Shown in pieces: positions 41,822-54,129 of a stretch of DNA of 64,000 nucleotides (its first letter is position 1; each line of letters opens with the position of its first letter). The notes beneath the pieces are model-generated. The model ran no database searches. It saw only the letters and a list, made by a program, of their open reading frames with translations, and had not been told where the DNA came from. Origin of the DNA: Beaufortia kweichowensis (taxonomy: Eukaryota > Chordata > Actinopteri > Cypriniformes > Gastromyzontidae). The translations under genes were made by a program, and so were the position numbers. The stretch is from NCBI GenBank assembly GCA_019155185.1, contig CM032801.1, forward strand, positions 1 to 64,000, read 5' to 3'.

Positions 41822-42995
41822 TATAATCTGAATATACAGAAAATAGAAATGTACACAATGTAAATATTATATATGCATTTAAGGCTGGGTAAAAATATTA
41901 ATTCTTTGATTTTAATCAATTTTTTATTTTACGAAAAACATATATTTAGGAAATCCCATAATCGATTCTTAATGCTCGTGCTTTACTTTATAGGATGTAA
42001 ATATTATCTGTATTTCGCCTCTCATCCTGTAGATGTTGCCATCATTCGAGTTGATCCACTTAAAACAAAATGAGTAGCTCTAGTGAAGAAATGTTTCATG
42101 GACAGTTACTTTTTTGTATACACAATGTCCAGACAAAGGCTTAATGGGCCTGTTTTGTATTTTGAAGTCTTTTTTATTTCCTAAACATTTTGCAGTTTGA
42201 GCTTTGTAACTTTGCAGATCTTTTTTATACTCAAAGTTCACTGCAAAGGGAGATATTCTTTTTAACAGAAATCACTTTTTAAGGATTACAGAAAACGATG
42301 GATGGAACCACAACCCCTTTACTTGCCTGGTTTACTGTTTCACCCAGGAGTATACAAAAAAGGGGGCGTGGCCTCGTTGGTCGAGAGGGAGAGCCGTTGT
42401 AGTGGAGTGTTGTTGTCATGACGATGAAACAGTTCTGTCAGATTCTGATTACTGCTGTTAGTTTTGCGATAAAGAATCAGCTTCACTTATTCAAAGATAA
42501 GTGACGGTCTGTAACAATCACAGACAGAAATCACAGAAAAATCCTTTCGAGAACCTTATTCTCCGCTGTGAAAGCTGTTCTGTGTAATGCATGGATATGG
42601 TGTGCGTGCACAGACATCTATAGTAGGAAACAAAACAGCAAAGGAGACATGCCCTCGCCATAGTAGGAAAAACGTGCATGCTCTAGCAAAGAATGAGGTT
42701 TACATATGTACATATTCACTGCTGTGATTTGTCACGTGCTCAGAGCGTGTCCAGAAATGTTCCACCTCTTACAAACACAAGCTTTGTTAACCAACATATA
42801 CCTTCACTATGTATTTTATGGTCTGATGATGGGGCGTCTCTCTGGGTTCAGCTGTTGATAGCTTAAAGCTTTGTCTGAGGAATTTAATAGCTCTTTTTTT
42901 GTATTTTAATTATTAATTAATTAATTATTAGTGGATACAGTCCTAATTCTGCTCTGCAGGTGTTTTTTGGGTTTTTTTTTACAGAATTCTGCTTA
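41822..42995. other. cfap36 intron 1, unassigned stretch
   Basis: AAGGCTGGGTAAAAATATTA near 41880 resembles the start of another small DNA-element family but has no partner end. CATAGTAGGAAA occurs twice (42620-42670). Otherwise no recognisable feature. Confidence 0.35.
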
Positions 42996-42999
42996 CAAA

Positions 43000-44193
43000 G
43001 TCTCTATTGGGTGTTTGTCCCATCTGGTGAACTCTTGGTTTGTGAGCAGACCCCAAACCTCACATCCATACAGTGCTATTGGTTCTATAATCGATTGGAT
43101 TATTTTCAGCCAGATTCCAGTTTAGGTCATTACAGATGTCAATTTGTATGGTTTCTTAATTGCATAAAAAGCTCTTTGTGCCTTGTCTCTCAGGTCGTGT
43201 TAGTGATGTTTATACCAAGATAGTGTAGTATTGGGTGTGTTCTAAAGGCATGTTGTTTAGTTGTGTTAGTTAATTTTAGTCTTTTTAAGGTTAACTGAAC
43301 AGAAAGTGTGCAGGATGTCTAGATGTGGCTGTAGACCTTCTTTTGGCAAGTTTGCATTACGTTATACAGTAGATACACAGTAAACCTCTTTAAAAAGGGA
43401 TTGCGTTTCCCTTACATATTTACAACATAAACGTGTTCATATCAAGTGTTTTTCTGAAGGTTGATAGAGATGATATATATCACATGGTATACAGGCAAGA
43501 CAGCAAATGGTTTGTGATCATTTGTGATAATATTATTTGATATATTATTGACTTATTTTGGTAGCTCTAAAAGGCAGCTTGAACTTAAAGGATTCATGCA
43601 GTGGACATAATGCCAACAGTCAGTACAACTGAACTTATGAATTTCCTGAAATTGTGTTATTTGTCTAAAAAAACTATATCCGGCCCCTGACTCAGTTTGG
43701 ATTTGACAGCCCTGGTGTAGGACCTGTCTCACTCCGCGACTCTGAGGGAGAAAGTCTGTGTGTTTTATGCCAATTTTGGCTGTGAATTTTTCCACATTAA
43801 ATCAGCTGAAGTAAAAATTCCTCATGCCAAACTGAGTGAAAAGCTTTTTTGAAGTCGACAAAGCATGAGCAAAGTTTTCTTTTATTTTGGATGGTTTCTT
43901 TGTCGATTAGGGTATGAAGAGTGTATATGTGATCTGATGTGCAGTATTTTGGTTGAAATCTGATTCAGGCATTTACTCAGAATATTTCTGTCATTAAGAT
44001 AATGAAGAGTCTGTTGTTTAGAATATTACAGAAGAGTTTACCTAAATTGTTGTTTACACACATTACATGATATTAGGATCAAGTTTGTCTCTGCTTTTAT
44101 GGATTGGGGTGATGAGATACTGGGAAGTATACCTGCACTATGTATGATATTAAACAGTTTTAAAATAGTGAGTATACATTTTTAGTCCGTGTA
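43000..44193 (-). mobile_element. LINE 3' half (RT to C-terminus), decayed
   Basis: Minus-strand fragments in order: RT motifs ILTILKLFNII and LITPIHKSRDKLDPN, then QNTAHQITYTLFIP with a degraded FVDFKKAF block (near 43840-43960), GIKHTDFLPQSRGVRQ, and a C-terminal part KIIQSIIEPIALYGCEVWGL with HPIETL (about 43020-43110), a phrase common to one class of fish non-LTR elements. The N-terminal half is at 53214-53935, beyond the CMC-like insertion. About 43550-43720 appears to be a further small insertion. Clade not determined. Confidence 0.72.
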
Positions 44194-44622
44194 CACAGCA
44201 AAAAGTCTCACAGAGTTGATTTTAACACTTTTTCAGAGTTTATATAGGTCCACACTTTTTAGAGTTTCCAAAATAGTTAAATATTTAACACTTTCCCAGA
44301 GTTCCTGCTTTGACTCACAAAATTTGTGTTAAATTGACTCCAAGTGGAACTTAGAAAAACACTGTACAGAGTTTGGTATTACTATTAAGGGAGTACTAGT
44401 TTAACACAGAACCAAACAATTTACATCAAAGCAGTGTTATATTGACAGTGTACATTGTTTTACACCAAGAGTGTACAATATAATCTAGTGTACACTGTAT
44501 ATTACTCTCTGCAAGAGTGTATTATACACCAATTCAAAAGGTTATTTTTACACTGACGGAATTAGCACTCTGGAATTAAGAACATTTCTAAATTTCCAAA
44601 TGTTTGACATTTTGCATTGTAA

Positions 44623-44646
44623 ATATATATATATATATATATATAT
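44623..44646. repeat. (AT)n microsatellite
   Basis: About twelve AT units in the left subterminal region of the CMC-like element. Confidence 0.9.
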
Positions 44647-44649
44647 ACA

Positions 44650-45869
44650 GGCCATAAAGAAATGCAACTCATGTTAGTACAGCATGCATAGTAATTAGTA
44701 CAGCATGCATAAAAACAGTGTAACCCAGCATTAAAAGAACAAATCATTTACATTTGTATGACTGTATGAATTTCAGTCATTTGTGCAATTTCATATTACT
44801 GACTGACAACATACACACTTCAACATGTGTATTGTATTAAAATGTTAAAAGTACAAACTACAAGGAACAGACAAATTCGAAGACCTGAGCACTAAAGCAC
44901 TCTGGAAAAATTCTGGAAAAAGCTCTAAAAAGTGCTTTATAATAAAACATGTAACGGAACAATGTAAAGGTCATTTTGCTGAAGCGCAAGGTTTTAACAT
45001 TCAAAAGGGAAACTTTCCTGCAAAGCCCTTCTTGGACTTGAAATGAGTGAAGATGTTCAACAAAACATACGGTTTCAAAATCAGAAGTCAACAAAAAATG
45101 CTGACCATCGAATTCTAACATGTCGGTAATTTTACTGAAGACAGGAATATCATCTTTCAATTCTCAACAAACAAGAAATCCTGTAAACTTAGCATTCCTG
45201 TAAAATTTGCCTAAAACGCCTGAAAAAGGCATACCCAAATTAAAATGCATACTGTTCTTGAACCATTTGGAGTATATGCATGGTTTTGGTATCTTTTGAA
45301 AGGGGACACTCTGAAGTTTGTTCCTAAACAGTCAGAAAGTAGTAAGTCTTACTGGTATTGAGCAATGCAATTTGGAACACACTGAAAAATGGAAAAAATA
45401 TTCCGCCTACAGTTTTTTTTGTAAACAGATGCCTGCAGATGAATATAGTTGGCAGCTATTAGCTGGAAAACACAACATGATCACAGCATGAAACATGTTT
45501 TACACATGTTTATCTAAATTTATGTCTAGGCGCTCCCCCAGAAAAGGCCACTTAGATACCCAAATGGCCCTTTGGAACCATCAACACATAAACTGCTGTT
45601 ATTCTTGAATGCTTTGATGTACAGTCATAATTTTGGTCTCTAATGAAAGGTTACACTTAGAGCTATTCTATTCTTTATCCAGATTCCCTGTCAATGATTG
45701 TTGACATAAACACATTATAGTGTTTTTTCAATTCTTTAAACTAAACTGTGCAAATAAAGAGACAAAACAAGTGCTATGGTATTATTATTATTTTTATATT
45801 TAAACACACTATATATCTCACACTATATAACTATTTACAAATTTTACAAATATGTATATTTTTTATAAG
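44650..45869. other. Noncoding 3' flank of the piggyBac gene
   Basis: Two diverged direct copies of a motif (ACTGTTCTTGAA...TTTTGGTATCTTTTGAAAGG near 45250-45305, and ACTGCTGTTATTCTTGAA...TTTTGGTCTCTAATGAAAGG near 45590-45650). No gene. A TTAA-flanked terminus was not identified. Confidence 0.45.
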
Positions 45870-47710
45870 TTATTGGCAACATGCCTCATTATGACAATCC
45901 CGACTTGGCAAAAAGCACAAAGACACATCACAGGAAGAGCACTTCACTGGTGTCTTTGCATGGCAGTGTCTGCACCTCAGACGACCTGTGGTGCTGTCTC
46001 CACTGATGTGTACAGGTTTGTGATGTGCTCTGTGTGGAGTGGGCGATGGAGCGGCTCCCGCTGCTGCTGCCAGCTCATCAATAAGGGTCTCCCTGAATGC
46101 CTTCTGGTGCATGGGTACCTCTCCTTTACCTTTGGTGATATCCTTGTATAGCAGGAAGGCATTCACAATGGCAATGTCCATGAAGTGATAAAAAAATGTC
46201 TTTTACCACTTCTGGGTCTTGTGGATGACTTTGTAGTAGCTGATCAGGGCATCGGAGAGGTCCACTCCACCCGTGCACCTGTATGGACAGAAAAAAACAA
46301 CATTGAGCCACATACTTTATTTCACTTCAAATAGCATAAAAGATGTGATTATATAATACATGCCAGTTGTACTCCTTCACTGCTGGTGGAACAGAGATGT
46401 CCTTCAACATCCAGTGCCCATCTGCATCTCTGACTCTCCTCGGAACAGTATCCCCTGCATGGGCTGTGCGGAGTGTTGAACACATGAACACATCCCTTGT
46501 GTCTCGCCACTGGACAAAGAGGAGGGAGTCCTTTCTAATCCATCAAATACTGCCACGGGGAGATTTAAAGTGCAGACTATTTATTTTGGTTTTTGGAAAA
46601 CCAATTCTGTTTGTGCGGATGGTTCCGCATGCCCAGATCCTCTATTGAAGGAGGTCACAGAAAAGGGAGGGACTTGTGTAGAAATTGTCTACAAACAGCT
46701 TGTAGCCTGTGCCAAGCAACTGTGTGTCAATGAGCTCCATCATAGACTCGTAACTGAGCCCCTTGCCACTATTTCCCTGCAGCTTTCCTTCGTAGACAAA
46801 AAAGTCCCATGTGTACCCACTGCTTGAGTCTGCAAGAACAAAAAGTTTATAGCCCCAGCGAACAGGCTTATTTTTCATGTTCTGTTTTATCCCGCTACGT
46901 GCTTTAGAGGCAACCATTCGTTCATCTACTGATATTTCCTGGCCAGGGTGATAGTTTGCTTTGCAGGCATCCTTTATCTCAAGGTACAGTGGCTTTATCT
47001 TGCAGAGACGATCAAATCCTGCTGTACCTTTTCTCTGCTCATTAGCAGCAGCATCCACCAAGCTACTGAGGTGAGGGGACCGGCAGATCCTAAGAAACTT
47101 CTTTCCTGTTATGAGCTTTTTAGGGAACGGCAAGTTGTACAGACTACCTCCTCGCCAGTTGTCGGTTATTGCAGGTAGTTTTACTAAACCCATATAATTG
47201 ACTATGGCCATAAAGTAGTTTGAGTAATGAGTTGAGCCATAGTCATTGGTGTTTTGAATTATTGTCTGTAATACAGAATTTGTAAAAAAAACGTTGGTAC
47301 ATTTGTAAAACTGTGTACGTGGCTGTGCGTATGAGCTTAGGCCCAGGTGGATTAGTGGGTCTGAAGGTGGGCTGTGGTGGTGTCACATCTGGAATGTCAA
47401 CATCATTCCATCTCTCTTCAGATGTACTGGCTGAAATCTCAGCTTGACTGCTGCCAGTTCTCCCTCTCACCCTTCCTCTCCCCCTGCCCCTGACCCGTCC
47501 TCTGCCTCTTGGTCTTCTGCTGGAAGAAGTTGTGGGGTGGGCTTCCTCTCCTAAAGATGGGCTGTCATGTCCCTCAGTTTGTGTTTTTTTACTGACTGGC
47601 TTCATCCGTTTCGATTTCGGATGATTGTCTGTGATACAAACAAAACAAAGAAATAAATAATATACAAAACATTTACATCTTTTCTGTTGGCTATTGAAGC
47701 CTGTGGACAC
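45870..47710 (-). pseudogene. piggyBac (PGBD4-like) transposase
   Basis: piggyBac transposases excise seamlessly from TTAA. Order on the minus strand: a low-complexity basic N-terminus (RPRGRGRVRGRGRGRVRGRT, about 47455-47520), the core with YHPGQEISVDERMVASKARS (catalytic Asp in VDERM), WGYKLFVLADSSSGYTWDF and GYKLFVDNFYTSPSLFCDLL (Asp in VDNFYTS), then, after a broken stretch with KTFFYHFMDIAIVNAFLLY-like residues, the C-terminal cysteine-rich domain (CRHCHAKTPVKCSSCDVSLC). Frameshifts near 47230 and 46640 and stops near 46200 disable it. Confidence 0.88.
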
Positions 47711-48089
47711 CTCTTAGATGCCCCGATTGGGTCAAATGATATGTCAATCTAAAGTGCAGAGGTCAACGGACATTTTCATTTAAAAAAATCTCGAATGTTT
47801 ACATGTTTGCATAGAACTATACACGGAATAATTTGATGTTTTGATCGCTCTATCAGCTCATTTGAAATGATACTGCTCTGCTGCGTAGATGTTTATTGAC
47901 ATATACACGTGTTATGGACTAAATATTTCACTGAATTGGATGGACTGGACCCTTTACAGTGTAACTACACCGTTTTTGTTGGAATGTTATGCATTATGGA
48001 CTTTCAAGAAGCTTATAGGTGAGTTTCTTCAGTTTGTATACATGTTAATTCGGTTGTTGGTGGTCTGACATAGACAATAATTGTACCTG

Positions 48090-49010
48090 CTTGATTGTAT
48101 CTTAAAATGCTTTACATCATTTGAATCACAAGAATCTCAGCTTTCCGAAGACATGTTCAGCTTTTTGTTTTTTGATTATTTGTATTTCTCGTCTTTGAAC
48201 CTTTCAACACTCGATGTACCGCCAGCGGCACACTGGAATTCTATCAGGTTAACAAAACAGTCAATGTAAAGTTGCAGTTTTTCTGCAATCAGTTCACAAT
48301 CCAGCAAGTTACAAAGCTGAATGCTTGTTACAGGTGCACACTCTATACTCTTGAAAGGTTGAGATTCCCAGTGGTATGCGATAGCCATCTGATGTTTAAG
48401 AGCTAATGACTTTGTAATGTTTTTGAAATTTTTTACACTTTTTTGCGATGTTTTGCCTCATAACGCATCCCCCAAACGTGAACAAGCGGGCCTATCTTCC
48501 TGATGCATCGGGGATAGTGGATCATGAAGTGATGTTTGGGAATAAGATTTCTTGGATAGAGTTCTTTGAACAGCGTGTGGTGTTCACAGATCAAATGTTT
48601 CAGATAAACAGTCATTCCATTCGAGATGACTGGAGAAAACACAATATTTATTATCTGCAGTAGAAGCAGCAGTGCTTATCTCCAGTGCTTATTTCCTACT
48701 TCAACCAGATCTCCGAAAATCAGTGGCAGATTTCTAATGAGGCAAAATGTCTGGATGGCATTGAGACCCAACCCATTCCCAGCTTGTTCAAACCTAACCA
48801 TGGTAGGTCGATTTTTACGTTCAACAAAACCATAGTTAAACGAGTAAATTCTGTTGCTCGCAGACTGTAAGGACACAACGTTGCTCTCCGACAGATAATT
48901 AAAAAGCAACTTCATCTCTAACTGTGCTACTCCCTCTAGCAAGTCATGCATGATATCCACTGCATAGTTTTCAGAAATATTAAAATACTCCAACTCATTA
49001 AGTAAACATG
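48090..49010 (-). pseudogene. CMC-type (Tnp2-like?) transposase fragment
   Basis: Three minus-strand blocks: YAVDIMHDLLEGVAQLEMKL with a later FNYGFVERKNRPT and LNAIQTFCLIRNLPLIFGDL (48676-48993), then ICEHHTLFKELYPRNLIPKH with HFMIHYPRCIRKIGPLVHVW and GMRYEAKH (48433-48642), then YHWESQPFKSIECAPV (48176-48388). D-H...E-H...EAKH spacing resembles plant and animal CACTA Tnp2-like proteins, but this is from memory of the motif pattern. The N-terminal part is cut off by the Harbinger insertion at 49053 and does not resume on the other side. No intact frame. Confidence 0.55.
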
Positions 49011-49172
49011 TTCATTTGACACCAAATGATGACTGTGAAGCATCATCAGTAATGCTGTGTTCACACCAAACGCGAATAAAGCGCGCTATTCGTGCGTAGT
49101 TGGATGCGTGAATATTTTGAGTTTACTTGCTTCATTCGCGCGTGAAATTCGCGTCTCCAGTTACGTTGCAAA

Positions 49173-50889
49173 ATGGCTGACTTGGATTTCGTTGAGAGAG
49201 TAGCTGCGCTTTATGTGCTATGGAAGGCTGAAAAACGGCGTAGATTCGTTCGGCGCTGTGTCTGGGTCCATCAGATACTTCAGAGGCGCACCCAGCTTGG
49301 TGAGTTTCACCAACTCCTCCAGGAGCTGCGCCTGGATGACGGCCGCTTTCAGCGGTACTTCCGACTGAGCCGGTCCCAGTTTGATGACCTGTTGTCCCGT
49401 GTCGGTGGGAGGATTTCCCTCCAGGACACCAACTACTGGCGCTCTATTCCACCTGCAGAGCGCCTGTCCATCTGTCTCCGGTCAGTAAATCATTTAACAT
49501 TATGTGTGATTACAAGCAATTAATGACTCCACAGACATACAGTCTTCTCATTCTTCTGAACACACAATTATCATACAACACTTTAATGAAATGGCAATTT
49601 ACTAGTCTACAATAGTCAAAGTGGGTTTTGAATTGTGCAGGGAACTGCTATATTATAATATTGATTAATAGACTGTTTTTGCAATGTAGCACACAAATCA
49701 GAGCAAATGCTAAATATAGGTAAAGTATTAAGGGCACTTCATCAAGTTTGTTGTTGTTTAACTGTAAAAAAATTAAAAAGAAATGAAAATGTCACAAACA
49801 CCAGTATTATAAAATCAGAGCAAATGCTAAATATAGGTAAAGTATTAAGGGCACTTTATCAAGTTTGTTGTTGTTTAACTGTAAAAAAATTAAAAAGAAA
49901 TGAAAATGTCACAAACACCAGTATTATAAATTTATATTTGCTAATATGGAATTCCAATCTGCATTTGTAACAATGTTTATTTTATTTTTTTAATTTTCTC
50001 TCTCTTTCAGATATCTTGCCACTGGAGACTTCTTCAGGACGATCGCCAGCAGCGTGTTGGTGTCTCCACCGTCTGCAAGATTGTCCCAGATGTGGTGACT
50101 GCAATCTGGGACTGCTTAGTGGAAGAGTTCATGGCTGTGCCCTCCACAGACGAATGGAGGTCCATTGCAGAGGGTTTTGAGGAGAGGTGGAACGTCCTGC
50201 ACGTTCCAAGCACGTCCTGATAAAAGCACCCCCCAACACCGGATCCCAGTTTCACAACTACAAGGGAACGTTTTCCTTAGTTCTCCTTGCTGTTGTGGAT
50301 GCAAGGTATTGCTTCCGGGTGATTGATGTCAGGGCATATGGACGGACGAGTGATGGTGGGACTCTGGCCAACTCAGCCTTTGGCCAGGCACTCCGTGGTG
50401 GCACCCTCCAACTGCCACCTGACCGTCCTCTCCCAGGAGCTGACCACAGAGGACCCCAGCCCCATGTCTTTGTGGCAGATGAGGCCTTTCCCCTCAGGAA
50501 AAACCTTATGAGGCCATTCCCTGGGCGCACCCTTCCCCGAGAGAGAAGGGTTTTTAACTACCGTCTCTCCAGAGCCCGGCTGGTGGTGGAGAACGCCTTT
50601 GGGATCCTGTCCTCACAGTGGAGGATGTATCGCCGCCTCATAGAGGTTCAGCCTGATGTTGTGGAGAGGTGTGTGAAGGCGACGTGTGTCCTCCACAACT
50701 TTATGAGGAGATCTGCAGAGGCACCTGCTGTGAGGGGGCGGTGCTGCGGGGTGCAGAGGACTCGCTGCAAAAAGTCGACCCGGTCGGGTTGCAGCGAATA
50801 ATTCTGCCAGAGAAGCCATCCGGGTCAGGGACAGCTTCATGGCTCACTTTACCGCAGAGGGAGCAGTCCCATGGCAACCGACCGAGTAA
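49173..50889 (+). pseudogene. Harbinger transposase (two exons)
   Basis: Exon 1 (49173-49480, donor CCG|GTCAGT) encodes MADLDFVERVAALYVLWKAE, then FQRYFRLSRSQFDDLLSRVG. Exon 2 (acceptor TTTCAG at 50010) reads YLATGDFFRTIA, VCKIVPDVVTAIWDCLVEEF and, after damage, LIKAPPNTGSQFHNYKGTFS, VFVADEAFPLRKNLMRPFPG (second Asp) and RLVVENAFGILSSQWRMYRR (Glu), ending AVPWQPTE. A deletion after FEERWN near 50190 removes the first catalytic Asp (GAxDGKH) and shifts the frame; another shift lies near 50740. Inactive as it stands. Confidence 0.88.
49695..49929 (+). repeat. 117-bp tandem duplication in the transposase intron
   Basis: Two nearly identical copies starting AAATCAGAGCAAATGCTAAA. A single C/T change (TTCATC versus TTTATC) is the only difference seen, so the duplication is young. 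Confidence 0.9.
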
Positions 50890-51735
50890 TTTGTTTATTA
50901 AATCCTGTGCTCTTTATGTTCATGTTTAGGTAGTGTAAATATTCCCACCCTTTTGTCTTTTCTTTTGATTTACACCCTTTATATATTGTAAATAACATAT
51001 TTTCAACCTCTCTTGTAAATATTGCTCTTTTTCCGTCCTTAACTCATGTAAATCTTTCATCATTTTTCAATCATTGTTTGTTTAAGTTTAGATTGTTACA
51101 GTTTTCTTGTTTAAAATGATAAGTGGAGCCAGCCTCCAAAATGAATCCCTGTCTCGTTGCTGCATTGTCATTACACTATACCACATTACTGGTCCAATCA
51201 CAAATAACTATTTTTTTTTTACTATACTATTGTGAGTGTATTTGCGATAGAATATAATTAGAATGAATGCACAAATATTTGCCATAAGTATTGTAGTCTT
51301 AACATAGAAATAATATTTTTAAGTAACAAATATACATTATGATTTATGTTGTGCACAAAGTAACACACAAAAACCTTTGGTCATTGTACAGAACATTTAT
51401 TTATACAAAATAAATCAAATCAAATGAAAAATATATAAAAACTATATTTGCAATATATAATATAATACGCTATTTACATGCAGGAATAAAAAGGATCTTG
51501 CTTGGAAGAGGGAAGAGTGAGGGACAAAGTGAAGGAGAGGAGAAAGGAGAGAAAGGTTCATTCCCTGCAGAGATTGCTGCCTCTTTTTTAAAACTATTCT
51601 GTTGGCTCCAATTGTTCCAAATTGAGCAGAACTGTGCTGTTTTCATAAATTAATTTGTGAATTTGAAATTTCACAAAATATTTTTTTCTGAGGCGGCAAC
51701 CTCTGCAGGGAAGGGACCAGACTCAAGAGGAAGAG
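50890..51735. other. Harbinger region between convergent genes
   Basis: AT-rich 3' flanks with several AATAAA-like signals on both strands (for example AATAAATCAAATC near 51410). No frame recognised, and no histone-type stem-loop like that at 2614. Confidence 0.55.
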
Positions 51736-52799
51736 CTCATCCTCTGAGCGTCGGCGCTGGAGCTACAGGACGGCTCCGCAGTAATTCGAGGAGCTCCCGC
51801 TCCACCTCCGATGGCTGCTCCCTAGGCCTTCTTTGAGCTCTTCTTCTTGGTGGACCTGTATCAAAAGATAGCACATTGTGTACAAAGAGAAGGCAGGAAA
51901 AATTAAACTCATTCACAAACCGTCAGTGAGGCTATGAGTGCTTACTGTAGATTTAATATGCATGTAAACATGGTCATTTTTGCCTGTACACACCTGTGGG
52001 TACAGCAGCAGATGTTGAAGGGCCGGCAGGGGAAACAGAAGCAGCAGCAGATTCTGGAAGAGGGGACCCAGGCTCACTGACATCAAAAGAACCAGTGGGC
52101 TCTGCAATGACAATATTAAATATTAATAAAACATTACACACATTGCACATTACACCAGCCAGACTGAAATTAATTGAGCCTTTTCATCATAAAACAAATA
52201 AAATTACAATTATTTTAAATTAAATTAAAAAACAAAAAAAGAAATATGCCCTGCTGTGTTGCTTCACTTGTCAACACACCTCCTGTCTCTGAGTGCCCTG
52301 CTGCTTCTGTCTCGCCCTGGTCCTCGGTGTGGTCGCATTCCCTCTTGGCCCCATCCCCTTCTCCATATTCCCGCTTGTCTCCCCGCTGGAGATTTTAAGG
52401 GGTCGAGGAAAGACAGGACCGCAGAGTACTTCCACCTTTTCCCTGAACCTGCTGCTGACCCACTCCTCTTCTCCACCTCCTTTCTCCTCTCCTTTAAATA
52501 TGTGTTCCTCAGACTCTTCCACTTCTTTCTGCACACTTCCTCTGAATAAATTCAGCTTGTCAAATTTCAGCGGTAAAGTAGCTAAGCTAAAATACCGGCT
52601 TTAGAGAGTTAGTAGTCTCAATATGTATATATAGCTCAAATTGAGTAAAGAGTGTTGATTACAACTTACCAGATTGCCCGACCTCCTCACTCACTTTCCT
52701 CCAAGCAAGATCCTTTTTATTCTTGTCTCTGTAGAAATACGACGAAGTGTCGTACAACTCCGGGAATCCACACACAGCCACGATCAGTTTGTCCTCCAT
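51736..52799 (-). CDS. Harbinger MADF accessory protein, four exons
   Basis: Exon 1 (52670-52799) begins MEDKLIVAVCGFPELYDTSS and ends at a CTG|GTAAGT donor. Exon 2 (52280-52541, acceptor TTATTCAG) gives EEVCRKKWKSLRNTYLKERR and KRWKYSAVLSFLDPL, completing the MADF fold. Downstream minus-strand segments SEPGSPLPESAAASVSPAGP (about 51994-52102) and QPSEVERELLELLRSRP (about 51736-51857) with AG/GT borders look like exons 3 and 4. A frame change in exon 2 after SFLDPL is suspected, because the other frame is more family-like there. The protein would bind element ends with the transposase. Confidence 0.75.
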
Positions 52800-53213
52800 T
52801 GTTGTTTCTGATTTCTGCCTCCGCTTGTAATCACGTCACTACTAGAGCAAGTTCCTGATTGGTTAACGCGGGCGCGGAATTCGCTGAAGTTCAGATTTTT
52901 CAACTCGCGCGTCAAACGCCCAAAACGCTCAATTCACGCGAAACGCGCCGCAGGATGTCTATTCGCGTCTTTGCATTGACTTAACATGTAAATCACTCGC
53001 TCTTAACGCTTCATTCGCCTTTGGTGTGAACGCAGCATAAAATGCGTGGGCAGAGTTTAATTACATCTCTAAAGAGTTGCGGGATTAACTCTTTCAATTA
53101 ACTCAAACTCTGAACAACATTTAACTCTAAATGTGTTAAAATCACATTTTGATTGAAAATCACAACTCTAAAATATTTAACACTGGAATTTTAACTCTCT
53201 AATTTTTGCTGTG

Positions 53214-53935
53214 TATTTTATCATCTCATTTAGAATGCCATCGATACCGCCTGCTTTTTGGGGTGTAAGTGTTTGTATATGATCACATAATTCGGCTAGT
53301 GTAATTATTAAAGAATCTAAAGGGTTCTGGTAATCTTTAATAACTGCTTCTAGAGTGAATAGTTTTTTGTATAATGCATTTTGTTCATGGTTTTTGTTAA
53401 TATTACTAAAGAGGTTAGTGAAGTGGTTCTGCCATGTATGGGGTCAGTTGGTGTAGAATATCAGGTTACATGCTGCCATCCTCTTTTTTCTGTAAGTCTC
53501 TTGTTTTTGTAGACTTTTCGTGCTGCATCATTTTTACACCTCTTTTGGGTAATTTAGTGTAATAGCCTCAACATATTGGGGTTTTGTGGCCATAGTGATA
53601 TGGGCCATTTGCACCTGTGTAGTGGTTGGTTGAGAATCTTCTTTATTATTGTTTTGGTCCAGACACATTCACACCTTCATATTCACACCTCTAGGTTGCA
53701 GGCTGGTCATAGGTGGTGGTTTAGCAGGGTTTTTAGTTTTGGTAACACTATTGTCTGTTTTCAGAAGTAAAACTTTTCTGTTCATTAACTTTTTGTTTGT
53801 TTTAAAATATTTGGCATAAAGTGTTGTAGAGTACTTACTTTGATCTCTGGTAACAGATAGTCCCTTTTGGTTGTTTTGATGGTTTTTCAGCTGGTTTGCT
53901 GTGAATGATTTGTTGGGCCTTTAGTCAGTTGGTGG
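53214..53935 (-). mobile_element. LINE 5' half of the copy at 43000-44193
   Basis: Minus strand reads KPPPMTSLQPRG, HFTNLFSNINKNHEQNALYK and ITLAELCDHIQTLTPQKAGG then IDGILNEMIKYT, the pre-RT and first RT motif. It continues at 44191 if the CMC-like element is removed. Confidence 0.7.
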
Positions 53936-54129
53936 TTGATGTTTTGTTTTAAACCTCCCCCCCAAAAAGTTATATCCAAAATGAAGTAATGTTGATAATT
54001 GAAGCTTTGTATATGTTTCTCTGTAAAATATCCTAAAATATCCAAGGTATCTTAGGTTAATCCTAAAGTTAATGCTAAAGGTTAATCCTAATTTTTTTTC
54101 TGGGTTGTTTTGGGACACCTACAATATAC

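Larger units (their letters stand above)
49053..53037 (+). mobile_element. PIF/Harbinger element with both ends
   Basis: Ends TGCTGTGTTCACACCAAACG and the complement of TTGGTGTGAACGCAGCA, with target duplication TAA (49050-49052, 53038-53040). Inside, a plus-strand transposase and a minus-strand MADF gene face each other. Both subterminal regions are rich in CGCG and GCGAA words. The ends and splice sites are intact, but the transposase carries deletions. It inserted into the CMC-like element. Confidence 0.93.
44194..53213 (-). mobile_element. CMC/EnSpm-like DNA transposon with nested elements
   Basis: Ends CACAGCAAAAAG and TTTTTGCTGTG flanked by TA on both sides (44192-44193, 53214-53215). 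Subterminal regions carry repeated AGAGTT and TTAACAC words on both sides, as EnSpm elements do. Removing the element plus one TA rejoins the minus-strand LINE frame (ILNEMIKYT to ILTILKLFNII). It contains a degenerate gene of its own (48090-49010), a piggyBac gene and a Harbinger element. CAC ends with a 2-bp duplication fit the CMC group; the exact family is uncertain. Confidence 0.72.

Noticed and set aside
51913..52113. Minus-strand 66-residue Leu/Pro-rich frame
   Set aside because: Another frame over exon 3 of the Harbinger MADF gene; the Ser/Pro/Ala frame fits the gene better.
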